DNA of 13,586 nucleotides from Pseudomonadota bacterium (lineage in GTDB: Bacteria > Desulfobacterota > DSM-4660 > Desulfatiglandales > B25-G16), in the NCBI GenBank assembly GCA_015223015.1, contig JADFWK010000145.1, positions 1 through 13,586 of the forward strand, read 5' to 3'. The notes below the pieces were generated by a model, which was not told the origin of the DNA, ran no database searches, and was given only the letters and a program-made list of their open reading frames with translations. The position numbers and the translations under genes were made by a program. Shown piece by piece: positions 1 through 8,087 of the stretch; position 1 is the stretch's first letter; each line of letters begins with the position of its first letter.

Positions 1-84
1 GCCATGGAAAAGGAACTCCGCTTTGCTATCCGTGAAGGTGGAAAGACCGTTGGTGCAGGAGTAATAAGCGATATCGTAGAGTAG
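1..84 (+). CDS. tuf: Elongation factor Tu, 3' end only (gene starts before the window)
   Basis: The first 27 codons visible are the C-terminus of EF-Tu, ending in the conserved domain III tail ([17 protein letters not shown] followed by SDIVE) and a TAG stop at 82-84. EF-Tu is the GTPase that carries aminoacyl-tRNA to the ribosomal A site; this tail belongs to the third beta-barrel, which contacts tRNA. The GTPase domain lies outside the window. Only 10 nt separate the stop from the chosen rpmG start, so the two are probably co-transcribed. A second tuf begins at 13521 in the same orientation, so the chromosome appears to carry two copies flanking the rpo cluster. The identification is secure; calling it tufA or tufB is arbitrary. 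Confidence 0.95.
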   Translation, partial: AMEKELRFAIREGGKTVGAGVISDIVE

Positions 85-94
85 AGTAATGCTG

Positions 95-244
95 ATGAGG
101 GATATTATCACCTTGGCTTGCTCAATGTGTAAGCAGAGGAACTACACAACGACAAAGAACAAACGAAGAACTCCAGACAAACTGCAGCTTAAGAAGTATT
201 GTCCATTTTGCCGGACACATACCCTTCATAAGGAAATTAAATAG
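95..244 (+). CDS. rpmG: 50S ribosomal protein L33, zinc-binding (C+) form
   Basis: This 49-residue ORF begins [20 protein letters not shown] and ends in HKEIK. It has the L33 pattern, with two CxxC pairs (C9/C12 and C36/C39) that would bind one zinc ion in a ribbon fold, so it is the C+ paralogue type rather than the cysteine-free form. L33 is a small protein of the large subunit near the E site. An in-frame ATG at 89 would add only Met-Leu; I prefer 95 because family members usually begin M-R-x-I/V. The upstream Shine-Dalgarno is weak, which fits translational coupling to the tuf stop 10 nt before. The tRNA-Trp gene follows after 14 nt, implying a shared transcript that must be processed. 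Confidence 0.93.
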   Translation: MRDIITLACSMCKQRNYTTTKNKRRTPDKLQLKKYCPFCRTHTLHKEIK

Positions 245-258
245 CAACGGTTTTTTAC

Positions 259-332
259 AGGCCAGTAGCTCTAACGGTTAGAGCACCGGACTCCAAATCC
301 GGGTGTTGGGGGTTCGAATCCCTCCTGGCCTG
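259..332 (+). tRNA. trnW: tRNA-Trp (anticodon CCA)
   Basis: A full cloverleaf can be drawn. The acceptor is AGGCCAG (259-265) with CTGGCCT (325-331), 7 pairs. The D stem is GCTC with GAGC (268-271/281-284). The anticodon stem is CCGGA with TCCGG (286-290/298-302), around loop CTCCAAA with anticodon CCA at 293-295. The variable loop has 5 nt. The T stem is 308-312/320-324 with one G-U pair, and the T loop is TTCGAAT. The discriminator G332 is as expected for tryptophan. The 3' CCA is not encoded (CTA follows), so it must be added after transcription. tRNA-Trp just upstream of secE-nusG is a common bacterial arrangement. Confidence 0.97.
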
Positions 333-360
333 CTATCTTTGAAGGGACTTAAGACCTCTG

Positions 361-486
361 CACAACCCTGGCCCAGAATTGGCTTTCGGGAGTCTGAGAA
401 TTCTCCGAAGCTATCGCGCCAGGGCAGGCCCTGGCCCAGACGTGGCTGCCATCGCTGAGGGCAAAGGGGACCGGCGAGCAGGCCAC
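361..486. repeat. GC-rich structured block with a partial direct repeat, origin unknown
   Basis: The block stands out from its flanks in base composition. A 19-nt direct repeat lies at 366-384 and 429-447: both copies begin CCCTGGCCCAGA, differ at two positions, share TGGCT and part at the end. The second copy overlaps a tight palindrome, CCAGGGC (419-425) against GCCCTGG (428-434). A further imperfect hairpin lies at 383-410, pairing the CTTTCGGGAG strand with CTCCGAAG. It could be a repeat fragment, a decayed insertion or a structured leader; I do not recognise a known RNA family. Confidence 0.4.
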
Positions 487-595
487 ATTCTGTCAGAATA
501 GGGGTTATGAAAAGGTCTCGGCTTCACTTTCAATAGAGACATATTTTGAGATGTTGGAGGCACCATTGATTTTGTAACAGTATTGTATGACAAAA

Positions 596-645
596 TCGTA
601 AAAAGTGTTTTGTGAACGAGATTGAGCAAAATCAACTTTTTACGA
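596..645. repeat. 50-nt inverted-repeat mini-element 20 nt before secE
   Basis: The ends are an 11-bp perfect inverted repeat, TCGTAAAAAGT (596-606) and ACTTTTTACGA (635-645). After a 2-nt bulge the pairing continues with one G-U pair and then TTTTG (608-612) against CAAAA (627-631), closing on a loop of about 14 nt. The right terminus plus flank (635-653) matches the right end of the larger element at 13427-13445 in 16 of 19 positions, including all 11 terminal bases and the following CATCA. It is therefore probably a minimal or internally deleted member of the same repeat family. As transcribed RNA it would form a hairpin ending 19 nt before the secE ATG. Confidence 0.6.
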
Positions 646-664
646 ATGCATCATTAAGTGGCTT

Positions 665-1039
665 ATGAAAAAAAAGAAGGCCCGTAGAAAAAAGAGGACC
701 GGCAAGAAGACAGATGTTATGCCAGCTGCCAGTATTTCAGAACAAGAAAAAGCTGGCGTGGAAACAATTCCACAGAAAGAAGATCTCCAACCGGTACCGG
801 CAAAAAAGGAGGTTTTCAAGGCAGCAGATACCGGAGGTTTCGCACCAAAAAGATATTTTAATGTGGTGCGACAATTTTTGGCTGAAGCCAAAGTGGAACT
901 CAAAAAGGTTACGTGGCCTTCAAGAAAGGAACTTCTATCCACTACAGGTGTTGTTATTATACTGGTGATCTTAATTTCTTTTTTTCTGGGGATAGTTGAT
1001 TTGGGCATCGTAAAGATTATTAGAAGTGTACTTGGATAA
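665..1039 (+). CDS. secE: Preprotein translocase subunit SecE
   Basis: SecE clamps the two halves of the SecY channel in the cytoplasmic membrane and is essential for protein export. The C-terminal half is a clear SecE domain: an amphipathic helix around residues 64-82, the signature VTWPSRKEL at 82-90 and one hydrophobic span at about 92-112. It is the single-span form, unlike the three-span E. coli protein. Residues 1-60 are a long, probably disordered tail whose first 15 residues include 11 Lys or Arg. At 124 residues it is longer than the roughly 60-80 of many single-span members. ATG at 665 has only a weak Shine-Dalgarno; Met19 (719) is an alternative start that would drop most of the basic tail. 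nusG follows after 25 nt, the usual pairing. Confidence 0.93.
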   Translation: MKKKKARRKKRTGKKTDVMPAASISEQEKAGVETIPQKEDLQPVPAKKEVFKAADTGGFAPKRYFNVVRQFLAEAKVELKKVTWPSRKELLSTTGVVIILVILISFFLGIVDLGIVKIIRSVLG

Positions 1040-1064
1040 TTATAGGTAAAGGTTAGGTGTTTGT

Positions 1065-1595
1065 GTGGAGTTACGGTGGTATATAGCACATACGTATTCT
1101 GGTTTTGAGAACAGAGTGAAGACCACCTTGGAGGAGAAAGTCAAGTCCTCGGGAAAGGGGGAGTTTTTTGGCCAGATAGTTGTGCCGACCGAGCAGGTTG
1201 TTGAGTTAGTTAAGGGCAAGAAAAAGACATCTTCTCGGAAATTCTATCCTGGTTATATAATGGTTCAAATGGCCTTGACGGATGAGACATGGCATATAGT
1301 GCAGGACATAGATAAGGTAACAGGATTTTTGGGTGGGAAAACTAAGCCCGTTCCGATTTCAGAAGACGAAGCAAAGAGGATTCTGACGAGGATGGAGGAC
1401 GGACGGGAAAAACCAAAGCCGAAGTTCTTTTTTGAGGAAGGTGATGAGGTTCGGGTTATCGACGGCCCCTTTACAAACTTCAACGGAGTTGTGGAGGAGG
1501 TAAAACCGGATAAAGCCAAGCTAAAAGTTCTCATAAGTATCTTCGGCCGATCGACACCCGTTGAACTGGATTTTGTTCAGGTTACAAAGATATAA
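1065..1595 (+). CDS. nusG: Transcription termination/antitermination factor NusG
   Basis: NusG binds the RNA polymerase clamp and suppresses pausing; through its C-terminal KOW domain it contacts Rho or ribosomal protein S10. The 176 residues match the usual family length. The NGN domain spans about 1-115, beginning [15 protein letters not shown] and including [11 protein letters not shown] (59-69) and VTGFLGG (85-91). A charged linker of about 110-122 precedes the KOW motif at 124-146 ([20 protein letters not shown]). The start is GTG at 1065; only two residues precede the conserved RWY, so a later start is unlikely, and no ATG is available upstream. The Shine-Dalgarno is modest (AAAGG at 1048-1052 or AGGTG at 1055-1059). 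It lies 12 nt before rplK, so the two are in one operon. Confidence 0.96.
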   Translation: MELRWYIAHTYSGFENRVKTTLEEKVKSSGKGEFFGQIVVPTEQVVELVKGKKKTSSRKFYPGYIMVQMALTDETWHIVQDIDKVTGFLGGKTKPVPISEDEAKRILTRMEDGREKPKPKFFFEEGDEVRVIDGPFTNFNGVVEEVKPDKAKLKVLISIFGRSTPVELDFVQVTKI

Positions 1596-1607
1596 AAGGA
1601 AAACCAT

Positions 1608-2045
1608 ATGGCAAAAAAGGTGGCCGCAACGATCAAGTTGCAGGTAAAGGCAGGACAGGCAAACCCTTCACCGCCGGTTGGACCCGCGTTAGGACAGCAC
1701 GGCGTCAATATCATGGAATTCTGTAAAGCCTTTAACGCTAGAACGCAAAATCAGGAGGGAATGACTATTCCTGCAATCATAACAGTTTATACAGATAAAT
1801 CTTTTTCTTTTATAACGAAAACACCCCCTGCCTCTGTTCTTCTCAAGCAGGCAGCAAATATAGCAAAAGGTTCTCCTGAACCAAAGAGAGAGAAGGTTGG
1901 AACTGTGACTGTGAGCCAGGTAGAGGAGATAGCCAAACTGAAATTTGAGGATCTGAGTGCTGTTGATTTGCCGGGGGCCATAAAAATTGTTGAGGGTACC
2001 GCTCGAAGCATGGGAATCACCGTGGAAAACGAAGAAAATCATTAA
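1608..2045 (+). CDS. rplK: 50S ribosomal protein L11
   Basis: L11 forms the base of the GTPase-associated centre on 23S rRNA, where EF-G and EF-Tu are activated and where RelA senses uncharged tRNA. The 145 residues match the family length. The N-terminal domain carries the conserved proline-rich stretch [16 protein letters not shown] around residues 17-32. The C-terminal rRNA-binding domain ends in the signature [19 protein letters not shown] followed by [11 protein letters not shown] at 1608 is preceded by AAAGGA (1595-1600) at 7 nt. The gap to nusG is 12 nt and to the true rplA start 19 nt, giving a tight nusG-rplK-rplA unit. Confidence 0.97.
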   Translation: MAKKVAATIKLQVKAGQANPSPPVGPALGQHGVNIMEFCKAFNARTQNQEGMTIPAIITVYTDKSFSFITKTPPASVLLKQAANIAKGSPEPKREKVGTVTVSQVEEIAKLKFEDLSAVDLPGAIKIVEGTARSMGITVENEENH

Positions 2046-2064
2046 AGTCTGGGAAGATATTGCT

Positions 2065-2769
2065 ATGCCTAAGAGAGGAAAGAAATATACTGGGGCTGCT
2101 AAAAAGATAGAGAGATCAAAAAAATACAGCTTTCAAGAGGCTCTTGAATTCGCCACAGATAATTCGTATGTAAAATTTGATGCCTCGGTGGACATTGCCG
2201 TCCGGTTAGGTGTTGATCCTCGCCATGCCGAGCAAATGGTCAGAGGAACCGCCTCTCTCCCCCATGGTATTGGCAAATCAGTGAGGGTAGTGGTCTTTGC
2301 CAAGGGAGAAAAGGAAAAGGAGGCCTTGGATGCTGGGGCAGATCTTGTTGGCGCTGAGGACCTTGCTGAGAAGATCCAGAAGGGGTGGCTGGAATTCGAC
2401 AAGACCGTTGCTACTCCAGATATGATGGGGGTAGTAGGTAAGTTGGGTCGTATTTTGGGCCCCAGAGGGATGATGCCTAACGCGAAACTTGGCACGGTAA
2501 CCTTTGATGTGGCCAAGGCGGTCACGGAATTAAGGGCAGGAAAAATTGACTTCAAGGTCGATAAAGCAGGTATCGTACATACCACAGTGGGGAGGGCATC
2601 CTTTGGAGTCGATAAACTCTTAGAAAATACTGCCTTCTTTCTGGATACTATCTCGAGGTTAAAGCCCCCTTCCAGCAAGGGCGCCTACTTAAGAAGTATA
2701 GTAATATCAACCACAATGGGCCCAGGCATTAAAATTGATACAGCCAATGTGAGGGATCTTATCCGGTAA
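2065..2769 (+). CDS. rplA: 50S ribosomal protein L1
   Basis: L1 builds the mobile L1 stalk that guides deacylated tRNA out of the E site, and in many bacteria it represses its own L11-L1 mRNA. From ATG at 2065 the protein has 234 residues, the same length as E. coli L1, and starts [15 protein letters not shown] as family members do. The signature [20 protein letters not shown] falls at 128-147. The frame stays open upstream to an ATG at 1987 inside rplK, but that would add 26 residues unlike any L1 and overlap rplK by 59 nt, so I reject it. A GGGAAG at 2051-2056 serves as Shine-Dalgarno. Confidence 0.97.
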   Translation: MPKRGKKYTGAAKKIERSKKYSFQEALEFATDNSYVKFDASVDIAVRLGVDPRHAEQMVRGTASLPHGIGKSVRVVVFAKGEKEKEALDAGADLVGAEDLAEKIQKGWLEFDKTVATPDMMGVVGKLGRILGPRGMMPNAKLGTVTFDVAKAVTELRAGKIDFKVDKAGIVHTTVGRASFGVDKLLENTAFFLDTISRLKPPSSKGAYLRSIVISTTMGPGIKIDTANVRDLIR

Positions 2770-2860
2770 CTGTAGATTGGTGGTTCAATTCTGTTTCGCG
2801 AATTTTTGGAGACCTAAGGTGATTCCCATCAGGCAAGAAGAGGGGAGGTGATTTGAGCCT
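2770..2860 (+). promoter_or_regulatory. Untranslated leader before rplJ, candidate L10 autoregulatory site
   Basis: Many bacteria carry an L10-binding leader with a kink-turn ahead of rplJL, and this 91-nt gap is the place to expect one. Visible structure is modest: AATTC (2787-2791) pairs with GAATT (2800-2804), and CCT (2813-2815) with AGG (2831-2833) across a 5-nt bulge, continuing as GAT (2821-2823) with ATC (2828-2830). The asymmetric internal bulge would suit a protein-binding site, but I cannot show that it is the known L10 leader fold. No terminator-like hairpin with a U-run and no good promoter is visible. Confidence 0.25.
2844..2849 (+). promoter_or_regulatory. Shine-Dalgarno that fixes the TTG start of rplJ
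   Basis: GGAGGT lies 11 nt before TTG at 2861. A stop codon (TGA at 2849-2851) in the rplJ frame just upstream means no earlier start is possible, so this site and the TTG together define the N-terminus. Confidence 0.75.
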
Positions 2861-3376
2861 TTGGACAGAAATCAAAAAGAAGAAGTCGTCAGAGGATTAC
2901 AGGAAAGTCTAGCAAAGGCATGTGGCACCTTTCTTGTTGACTACCAGGGATTGAATGTTGAGTCGCTTACCAAATTGAGACACGAGTTAAGGGAAGCCAA
3001 CGTTGAGTTCCAGGTTGTGAAGAATAGACTCTTGTCAATTGCATGCAAAGGCACAGACACAGCTGTTTTGAAAGACTATTTTACTGGGCCTTCCGCCTTG
3101 GCTATCACGCATGATGATATAAATGTGCCTGCAAAGGTTTTGACAAAGTTTAGCCAGGACTATGAAGCATTAGAGATAAAGATCGGTCAGATAAACGGTC
3201 AAGTCATTGATTTGCCCGCTATCAAGAAATTGGCCCAGCTCCCTCCAAGAGAGGTACTTCTTTCTCAACTGCTTTTTTCTCTTTCTGGCATACCAACAAC
3301 CTTTGTGAGAGTCTTATCTGAAATACCCAGAAGGTTGGTCGCTGTTTTGGATGCTGTAAAAAGACAAAAGGAATAG
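2861..3376 (+). CDS. rplJ: 50S ribosomal protein L10 (stalk base, P0 equivalent)
   Basis: L10 anchors the L7/L12 dimers to the ribosome and binds 23S rRNA beside L11. The 171-residue protein has the usual N-terminal rRNA-binding domain with YQGL (28-31) and VVKNRL (52-57), and a C-terminal helix from about 133 onward whose hydrophobic repeats would bind the L12 N-termini. Translation starts at TTG 2861, giving MDRNQKEEVV; this matches the L10 beginning, an in-frame stop lies just upstream, and no ATG is found nearby. rplL follows after 82 nt. The pair is normally co-regulated because several copies of L12 are needed per L10. Confidence 0.96.
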   Translation: MDRNQKEEVVRGLQESLAKACGTFLVDYQGLNVESLTKLRHELREANVEFQVVKNRLLSIACKGTDTAVLKDYFTGPSALAITHDDINVPAKVLTKFSQDYEALEIKIGQINGQVIDLPAIKKLAQLPPREVLLSQLLFSLSGIPTTFVRVLSEIPRRLVAVLDAVKRQKE

Positions 3377-3458
3377 ACTTTTTGTTGAGACATGAGCGTT
3401 CCTAAGAAAGTAATAGATGAAAATAGTTAAAATTTAACAGGGAGGGTTTGAGATAGAA

Positions 3459-3848
3459 ATGACAGCCAAGATAGATAAAGAAGATGTAATTACGTTTATT
3501 TCTAATATGAGCGTTCTAGAACTGTCTGAACTAATTCAAGAGCTTGAGAAAAAATTTAATGTTTCGGCTGCTGCCCCGGTAACAGTAGCAGCTCCTGGTG
3601 CCGGAGAAAAAGCTGAACAGGCAGAGGAGGTCGAGAAAACCGAGTTTGATGTTATGGTAACGGCAGTTGGGGATAGAAAGATTCAGGTGATTAAGGTTGT
3701 TCGGTCTGTAACCAATTTGGGACTGAAAGAGGCGAAGGAATTGGTTGACAATGTACCGAGCAAGGTAAGAGAAGGTGTTTCAAAAGAAGATGCGGAAAAC
3801 ATTAAGAAGCAGCTTGAAGAAGTCGGTGCTGTAGTGGACGTAACCTAG
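3459..3848 (+). CDS. rplL: 50S ribosomal protein L7/L12
   Basis: L7/L12 is the multi-copy flexible stalk protein that recruits translational GTPases. The 129 residues show the standard order: an N-terminal dimerisation and L10-binding helix pair (about 1-35), an Ala/Pro/Gly-rich hinge (about 36-58), and a C-terminal domain from EFDVMV (62-67) that carries the factor-binding helices, with [20 protein letters not shown] at 74-93. ATG at 3459 is 13 nt from GGAGG (3441-3445), a longish spacing, but no in-frame alternative start exists between them. The 97-nt gap to rpoB shows no terminator-like hairpin, so I expect read-through into rpoBC. Confidence 0.97.
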   Translation: MTAKIDKEDVITFISNMSVLELSELIQELEKKFNVSAAAPVTVAAPGAGEKAEQAEEVEKTEFDVMVTAVGDRKIQVIKVVRSVTNLGLKEAKELVDNVPSKVREGVSKEDAENIKKQLEEVGAVVDVT

Positions 3849-3930
3849 ATTCTCAGTATAGGCTTCTGTCTTCTTGTGTTTATTTTGCGTTTGGTGTATG
3901 TCCCCATAGCTAGCTTTTACTAAGATTTGC

Positions 3931-3936
3931 GAGGAG
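3931..3936 (+). promoter_or_regulatory. Shine-Dalgarno supporting the GTG start of rpoB
   Basis: GAGGAG lies 9 nt before GTG at 3946. It supports this non-ATG codon as the start, in agreement with the conserved RpoB N-terminus that follows. Confidence 0.7.
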
Positions 3937-3945
3937 ATCATAAGG

Positions 3946-6900
3946 GTGAATAAAGCAGATAACGTTAGGTATTATCAAAGAAAGAATTTTGGGAGAATAA
4001 AAACAATCCTTGAAATACCTGATCTAATAGATGTGCAGAGACATTCGTACGAACGGTTTTTACAGAAGGATGTCCCAGCCGAAGAGCGAAAAGACTTTGG
4101 ACTCCAGGGAGCATTCAAAAGTGTTTTTCCCATCCATGATTTAAATCAAACGTGCTCGCTGGAATTCGTCCGGTATTTTTTTGAAGATATAAAATACGAT
4201 GAGGAAGAATGCATCAGGAAAGGAATGAATTATGAGGCTCCAGTTAGGATAGTCGTTCAGCTTCTGGTCTTTGATGTTGATGAGGTTTCGGGCACCAGGA
4301 CAATCAGGGATATTAAGGAACAGGAAATCTATTTTGGCACCTTGCGAATGATGACCGAGAGAGGAACCTTCATCATCAATGGTGTAGAGCGAGTGATTGT
4401 CAGCCAACTTCACCGGTCCCCGGGTGTCTTTTTTGACAATGATAAGGGAAAGACCCACCCCAGTGGGAAACCACTCTATTCAGCCAGAATTATTCCATTG
4501 CGGGGCTCTTGGATCGACTTTGAGTTTGACTCTAAGGATATCCTCTTCGTTAGGATCGATAGGAGGAGAAAGTTTCCAGCCACTATTCTCCTCAAGGGAT
4601 TTGGCTATTCTGAAGAGGAAATTCTGCACCATTTCTATGCTAAAGAGAGGCTGTTGGTTGATAAAAAGTCTTTTAAGTGTGTCCTAGATCTCAATAGCCT
4701 TCCGAGCCAAAAAATAATTAAGAATATACGTGATCCAAAGAGCGGGGAAATAATAGCCAAGAAAGGTGAGAAAGTCAGCAAAAAGTTATGCAGAAAGCTG
4801 ATTGACAAGGGGCTGCAAGAGATAGCGGTGAATTCAGATTATATCTTGGACAGGGTTGCTGCTCATGATATCGTGGATCCCCAGACGGGGGAGGTCTTGA
4901 TAAGAACCAATCAAGTTTTTTCACAGGAAATCGTGGAGTCTATACAAGCACGGGGTATTGGAGAGATTGGATTATTGGTTTTGGATGGTCCAGATGTCGG
5001 TACGACTATAAGAGAAACCATGCTGTTAGACAAGATCATTACCCCTGATGACGCTGTTCTTGATATTTACCGAAAACTGAGGCCAACAAGCCCACCGACG
5101 CAGGAGATGGCCCATTCCTATTTTAAGAGCCTCTTTTTTAATCCTTCCACCTACGATCTGTCTCCAGTTGGCCGCTTGAAGATGAATTATAGGCTGGAGC
5201 AGGATGTTTCTCTTGAGGTATGTACCTTGAGAAGAGAGGACATAATGGAGACGGTTGAGGAACTGGTGCGGTTGAGCGTTAAAGAAGGTACTGTTGATGA
5301 TATAGATCATCTGGGAAATCGAAGGGTCAGATCAGTAGGGGAGTTATTGGAGGAGGGATATAGGGTAGGGCTGATTAGGATGCAGAGAGCTATCAAAGAG
5401 AGAATGAGCCTCCAGGATGTAGATACCCTAATGCCTCGTGATCTGATTAATTCCAAGCCTGTTTCTGCCGTGATCAACGAATTTTTTGGGTCAAGCCAGC
5501 TATCCCAATTTATGGATCAAACCAATCCCTTGTCAGAGATAACTCACAAGAGACGCCTGAGCGCTCTCGGGCCTGGCGGTTTAACTCGGGAGAGAGCCGG
5601 GTTTGAAGTGAGAGACGTACATCCAAGCCACTATGGTCGAATATGCCCTATCGAAACGCCTGAAGGACCGAATATCGGTTTGATCGTGTCTCTCAGCACC
5701 TATGCTCGCATAAACGATTTCGGTTTTATCGAAACACCGTATCGGAAAGTTCATAATGGCATTGTCTCAGGAGACATAGAATATTTAGCAGCCATGGATG
5801 AAAAGGAGTATCCCATTGCCCAAGCCAATGAGGCGCTGACTCCTGACGGTCACTTTGTCAGGGACGTGGTAGCTACCAGAAGGGGGGGTGAAGCATGTCT
5901 TGCGCCCGCTGATGAGGTTCAGTATATGGATGTTTCCCCAAACCAATTGGTCAGTATTGCCGCATCATTGATTCCCTTCTTAGAGCACGATGATGCAAAC
6001 CGTGCCCTTATGGGGTCTAATATGCAGAGACAGGCTGTACCCCTTTTACAAGCTCGGTCTCCCCTTATAGGAACAGGGATTGAGAAAACCGTTGTAAGAC
6101 ACTCAGGTGTAGCTGTCATGGCCAAGAGAGACGGTATTGTTGAAAGCGTCGATGCCTCTCGTATTGTTGTCCGATCGAAGAAAGAAGAGGAAGGTGTTGA
6201 GATTTGTAAGCTAACAAAATTTATGCGTTCGAACCAGAGCACCTGTTACAATCAGAAAGCCATAGTAAATGAGGGCGATAGGGTTAAGAAGGGCCAGATT
6301 ATTGCTGATGGCCCTGCTATGGAGAGAGGTGAACTTGCTTTAGGAAGAAATGTAATCGTCGCCTTTCTTTCCTGGGGCGGGTACAATTTTGAAGATGCGA
6401 TCTTAGTAAGCGAACGATTGGTACAGGAAGATGTCTTTACTTCCATACATATAGAAGAGTTTACTGTTATGGCGAGAGATACCAAACTCGGACCAGAAGA
6501 GATAACGCGAGATATTCCCAACGTAGGAGAGGAGGCATTTGAGAAACTTGACGAGAGCGGTATTGTGCGGCTCGGGGCTGAAGTGAGACCCGGAGATATT
6601 TTGGTTGGCAAAATTACCCCGAAGGGTGAGACTCAGTTATCGCCAGAGGAAAAGCTTTTGAGGGCTATATTTGGTGAAAAGGCAGGTGATGTAAAGGATA
6701 CGTCACTCAGGGTGCCACCTGGGGCTGAGGGCATTGTTATTGATGCACAGGTGTTTTCTCGCAAAGGCGTGGAGAAAGATGAAAGAACAAAGAGCATTCA
6801 GGAGGCTGAGATCAGTCAGTTGTCAAAGGACAAAGAGGATGAGATCGGGGTCATAAGGAGGAATGCTCAAAAGAAATTGGGAGTCCTCTTGGAGGGAAAG

Positions 6901-8073
6901 CGCCTCAAATCAGATCTGAAGCATCGGGAGACAGATGAGATATTAGTAAAGAGGGGTCAGGTGATTGATCAAGAATGCCTGGAGAGTGTTCCTCCAGACC
7001 ACTGGCAAGGGGCAAATATTGCGACCGAAATGGGAGCTATTGAAAGGATGGAGTCCATAGCATCCCAGTATAGCCAGCAGGTTGAAGAACTCAATGAGCT
7101 TTTTCAGCAAAAGATAAAAAGGCTGGATATGGGGGATGAGCTCTCGCCCGGAGTAATCAAGATGGTAAAGGTATTCGTTGCTGTAAAGCGGAAACTCTCT
7201 GTTGGTGACAAGATGGCTGGCCGCCATGGAAATAAGGGCGTGCTTTCCCTTGTACTGCCGGTTGAGGATATGCCTTATTTTGCTGATGGTACACCGGTAG
7301 ATATTGTGTTGAATCCCCTCGGGGTTCCTTCCAGGATGAATGTGGGGCAGATTTTGGAGACCCACCTTGGTTGGAGTTCCCATGAACTTGGGCGGCAGAT
7401 AGGAGAACTGGTAGACACCATGAGAGATGAAGGTCTCCTAAGAGCTAAGTTGCGAGATATCTTTTCCGAAGACTACGATCAGTTCTTTGCTGGTGTTTCG
7501 GATGAAGTGCGTAGGCAGAGTGCTTCCCTTATGCGGAATGGTGTGCCCATGGCTACGCCTGTTTTTGATGGAGCAAATGAAGAGGAGATTGAGGCGTGTC
7601 TAAAGAAGGCAGGCTTACCTGTTAGCGGTCAGACCATTCTGTATGATGGGAGATCAGGTGAGCCTTTTGATCAACCGGTGACTGTTGGCATAATGTACAT
7701 GATGAAGCTCCATCATTTGGTCGATGATAAGATCCATGCTCGCTCCATCGGCCCCTATTCTTTGGTTACTCAGCAGCCTCTTGGCGGTAAGGCCCAGTTT
7801 GGAGGTCAGCGTTTGGGTGAGATGGAGGTCTGGGCAATGGAGTCTTACGGTGCGGCATATTCCTTACAAGAGTTTTTGACTGCCAAATCGGATGATGTGC
7901 CTGGCCGAACACGGATGTATGAAAAGATCGTAAAGGGAAATAATCTCTTGGAAGCTGGTTTGCCGGAATCCTTCAATGTTTTAGTGAAAGAGCTCCAGAG
8001 TCTCGGTTTGGAGGTTGATCTGAACGAGGATGGAGAATCTGAGATTCTTCTAGACTATGATGAGAAGAGGTAA
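3946..8073 (+). CDS. rpoB: DNA-directed RNA polymerase subunit beta
   Basis: The beta subunit forms one pincer of RNA polymerase and much of the active-centre wall. The protein has 1375 residues (E. coli 1342) and starts at GTG. The rifampicin-pocket region is at 515-541 ([17 protein letters not shown] onward); D524, H534 and S539, equivalent to E. coli D516, H526 and S531, are the wild-type, drug-sensitive residues. K1081 and K1089, the latter in [12 protein letters not shown], are the catalytic-centre lysines. The C-terminus carries [20 protein letters not shown] and the rest of the clamp-binding tail. Segments near 235-355 and 955-1065 align by eye with the two lineage-specific insertions of E. 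coli beta, a proteobacterial feature. rpoC begins 14 nt after the stop. Confidence 0.98.
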   Translation: MNKADNVRYYQRKNFGRIKTILEIPDLIDVQRHSYERFLQKDVPAEERKDFGLQGAFKSVFPIHDLNQTCSLEFVRYFFEDIKYDEEECIRKGMNYEAPVRIVVQLLVFDVDEVSGTRTIRDIKEQEIYFGTLRMMTERGTFIINGVERVIVSQLHRSPGVFFDNDKGKTHPSGKPLYSARIIPLRGSWIDFEFDSKDILFVRIDRRRKFPATILLKGFGYSEEEILHHFYAKERLLVDKKSFKCVLDLNSLPSQKIIKNIRDPKSGEIIAKKGEKVSKKLCRKLIDKGLQEIAVNSDYILDRVAAHDIVDPQTGEVLIRTNQVFSQEIVESIQARGIGEIGLLVLDGPDVGTTIRETMLLDKIITPDDAVLDIYRKLRPTSPPTQEMAHSYFKSLFFNPSTYDLSPVGRLKMNYRLEQDVSLEVCTLRREDIMETVEELVRLSVKEGTVDDIDHLGNRRVRSVGELLEEGYRVGLIRMQRAIKERMSLQDVDTLMPRDLINSKPVSAVINEFFGSSQLSQFMDQTNPLSEITHKRRLSALGPGGLTRERAGFEVRDVHPSHYGRICPIETPEGPNIGLIVSLSTYARINDFGFIETPYRKVHNGIVSGDIEYLAAMDEKEYPIAQANEALTPDGHFVRDVVATRRGGEACLAPADEVQYMDVSPNQLVSIAASLIPFLEHDDANRALMGSNMQRQAVPLLQARSPLIGTGIEKTVVRHSGVAVMAKRDGIVESVDASRIVVRSKKEEEGVEICKLTKFMRSNQSTCYNQKAIVNEGDRVKKGQIIADGPAMERGELALGRNVIVAFLSWGGYNFEDAILVSERLVQEDVFTSIHIEEFTVMARDTKLGPEEITRDIPNVGEEAFEKLDESGIVRLGAEVRPGDILVGKITPKGETQLSPEEKLLRAIFGEKAGDVKDTSLRVPPGAEGIVIDAQVFSRKGVEKDERTKSIQEAEISQLSKDKEDEIGVIRRNAQKKLGVLLEGKRLKSDLKHRETDEILVKRGQVIDQECLESVPPDHWQGANIATEMGAIERMESIASQYSQQVEELNELFQQKIKRLDMGDELSPGVIKMVKVFVAVKRKLSVGDKMAGRHGNKGVLSLVLPVEDMPYFADGTPVDIVLNPLGVPSRMNVGQILETHLGWSSHELGRQIGELVDTMRDEGLLRAKLRDIFSEDYDQFFAGVSDEVRRQSASLMRNGVPMATPVFDGANEEEIEACLKKAGLPVSGQTILYDGRSGEPFDQPVTVGIMYMMKLHHLVDDKIHARSIGPYSLVTQQPLGGKAQFGGQRLGEMEVWAMESYGAAYSLQEFLTAKSDDVPGRTRMYEKIVKGNNLLEAGLPESFNVLVKELQSLGLEVDLNEDGESEILLDYDEKR

Positions 8074-8075
8074 AA

Positions 8076-8081
8076 AAGGAG
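8076..8081 (+). promoter_or_regulatory. Shine-Dalgarno that fixes the TTG start of rpoC
   Basis: AAGGAG begins 2 nt after the rpoB stop and lies 6 nt before TTG at 8088. This good match and spacing make the TTG the likely start and fit translational coupling of the two polymerase subunits. Confidence 0.75.
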
Positions 8082-8087
8082 AGAGCC

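Larger units (their letters stand above)
333..664. other. 332-nt gap between tRNA-Trp and secE, no credible gene
   Basis: No reading frame here has family resemblance or a convincing ribosome binding site. The stretch has two halves of different composition: 361-480 is 64% G+C and full of short inverted and direct repeats, while 541-660 is only 32% G+C and ends in the inverted-repeat element at 596-645. I see no convincing intrinsic terminator after the tRNA and no good sigma70 promoter before secE, although secE-nusG might be expected to have one here. Confidence 0.7.

Noticed and set aside
326..485. Possible attachment-site remnant: tRNA 3' end (326-334) repeated at 477-485
   Set aside because: The repeat is only 9 bp and inverted; integrase sites give longer direct repeats, and no integrase or element genes are present.
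411..635. Minus-strand ORF of 74 codons in the tRNA-secE gap
   Set aside because: It runs through the hairpin element and the GC-rich block, changes composition midway, has no family resemblance and opposes every gene around it.
1596..1607. L1-binding operator ahead of rplK
   Set aside because: Only 12 nt separate nusG and rplK and no 23S-like hairpin is visible; any L1 site would have to lie inside nusG and I could not see one.
1987..2064. Upstream ATG giving a 260-residue L1
   Set aside because: It would overlap rplK by 59 nt and add 26 residues unlike the L1 family; ATG at 2065 gives the canonical MPKRGKKY start and 234 residues.
3392..3430. Tiny ORF MSVPKKVIDENS between rplJ and rplL, sharing 10 nt with rplL (3507-3516)
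   Set aside because: Twelve codons with no Shine-Dalgarno; a 10-nt match over this distance is weak and easily coincidental.
3874..3902. TTGTGT-17 nt-TATGTC as an rpoB promoter
   Set aside because: Each box matches only 3 of 6 consensus positions, as expected by chance in T-rich sequence.
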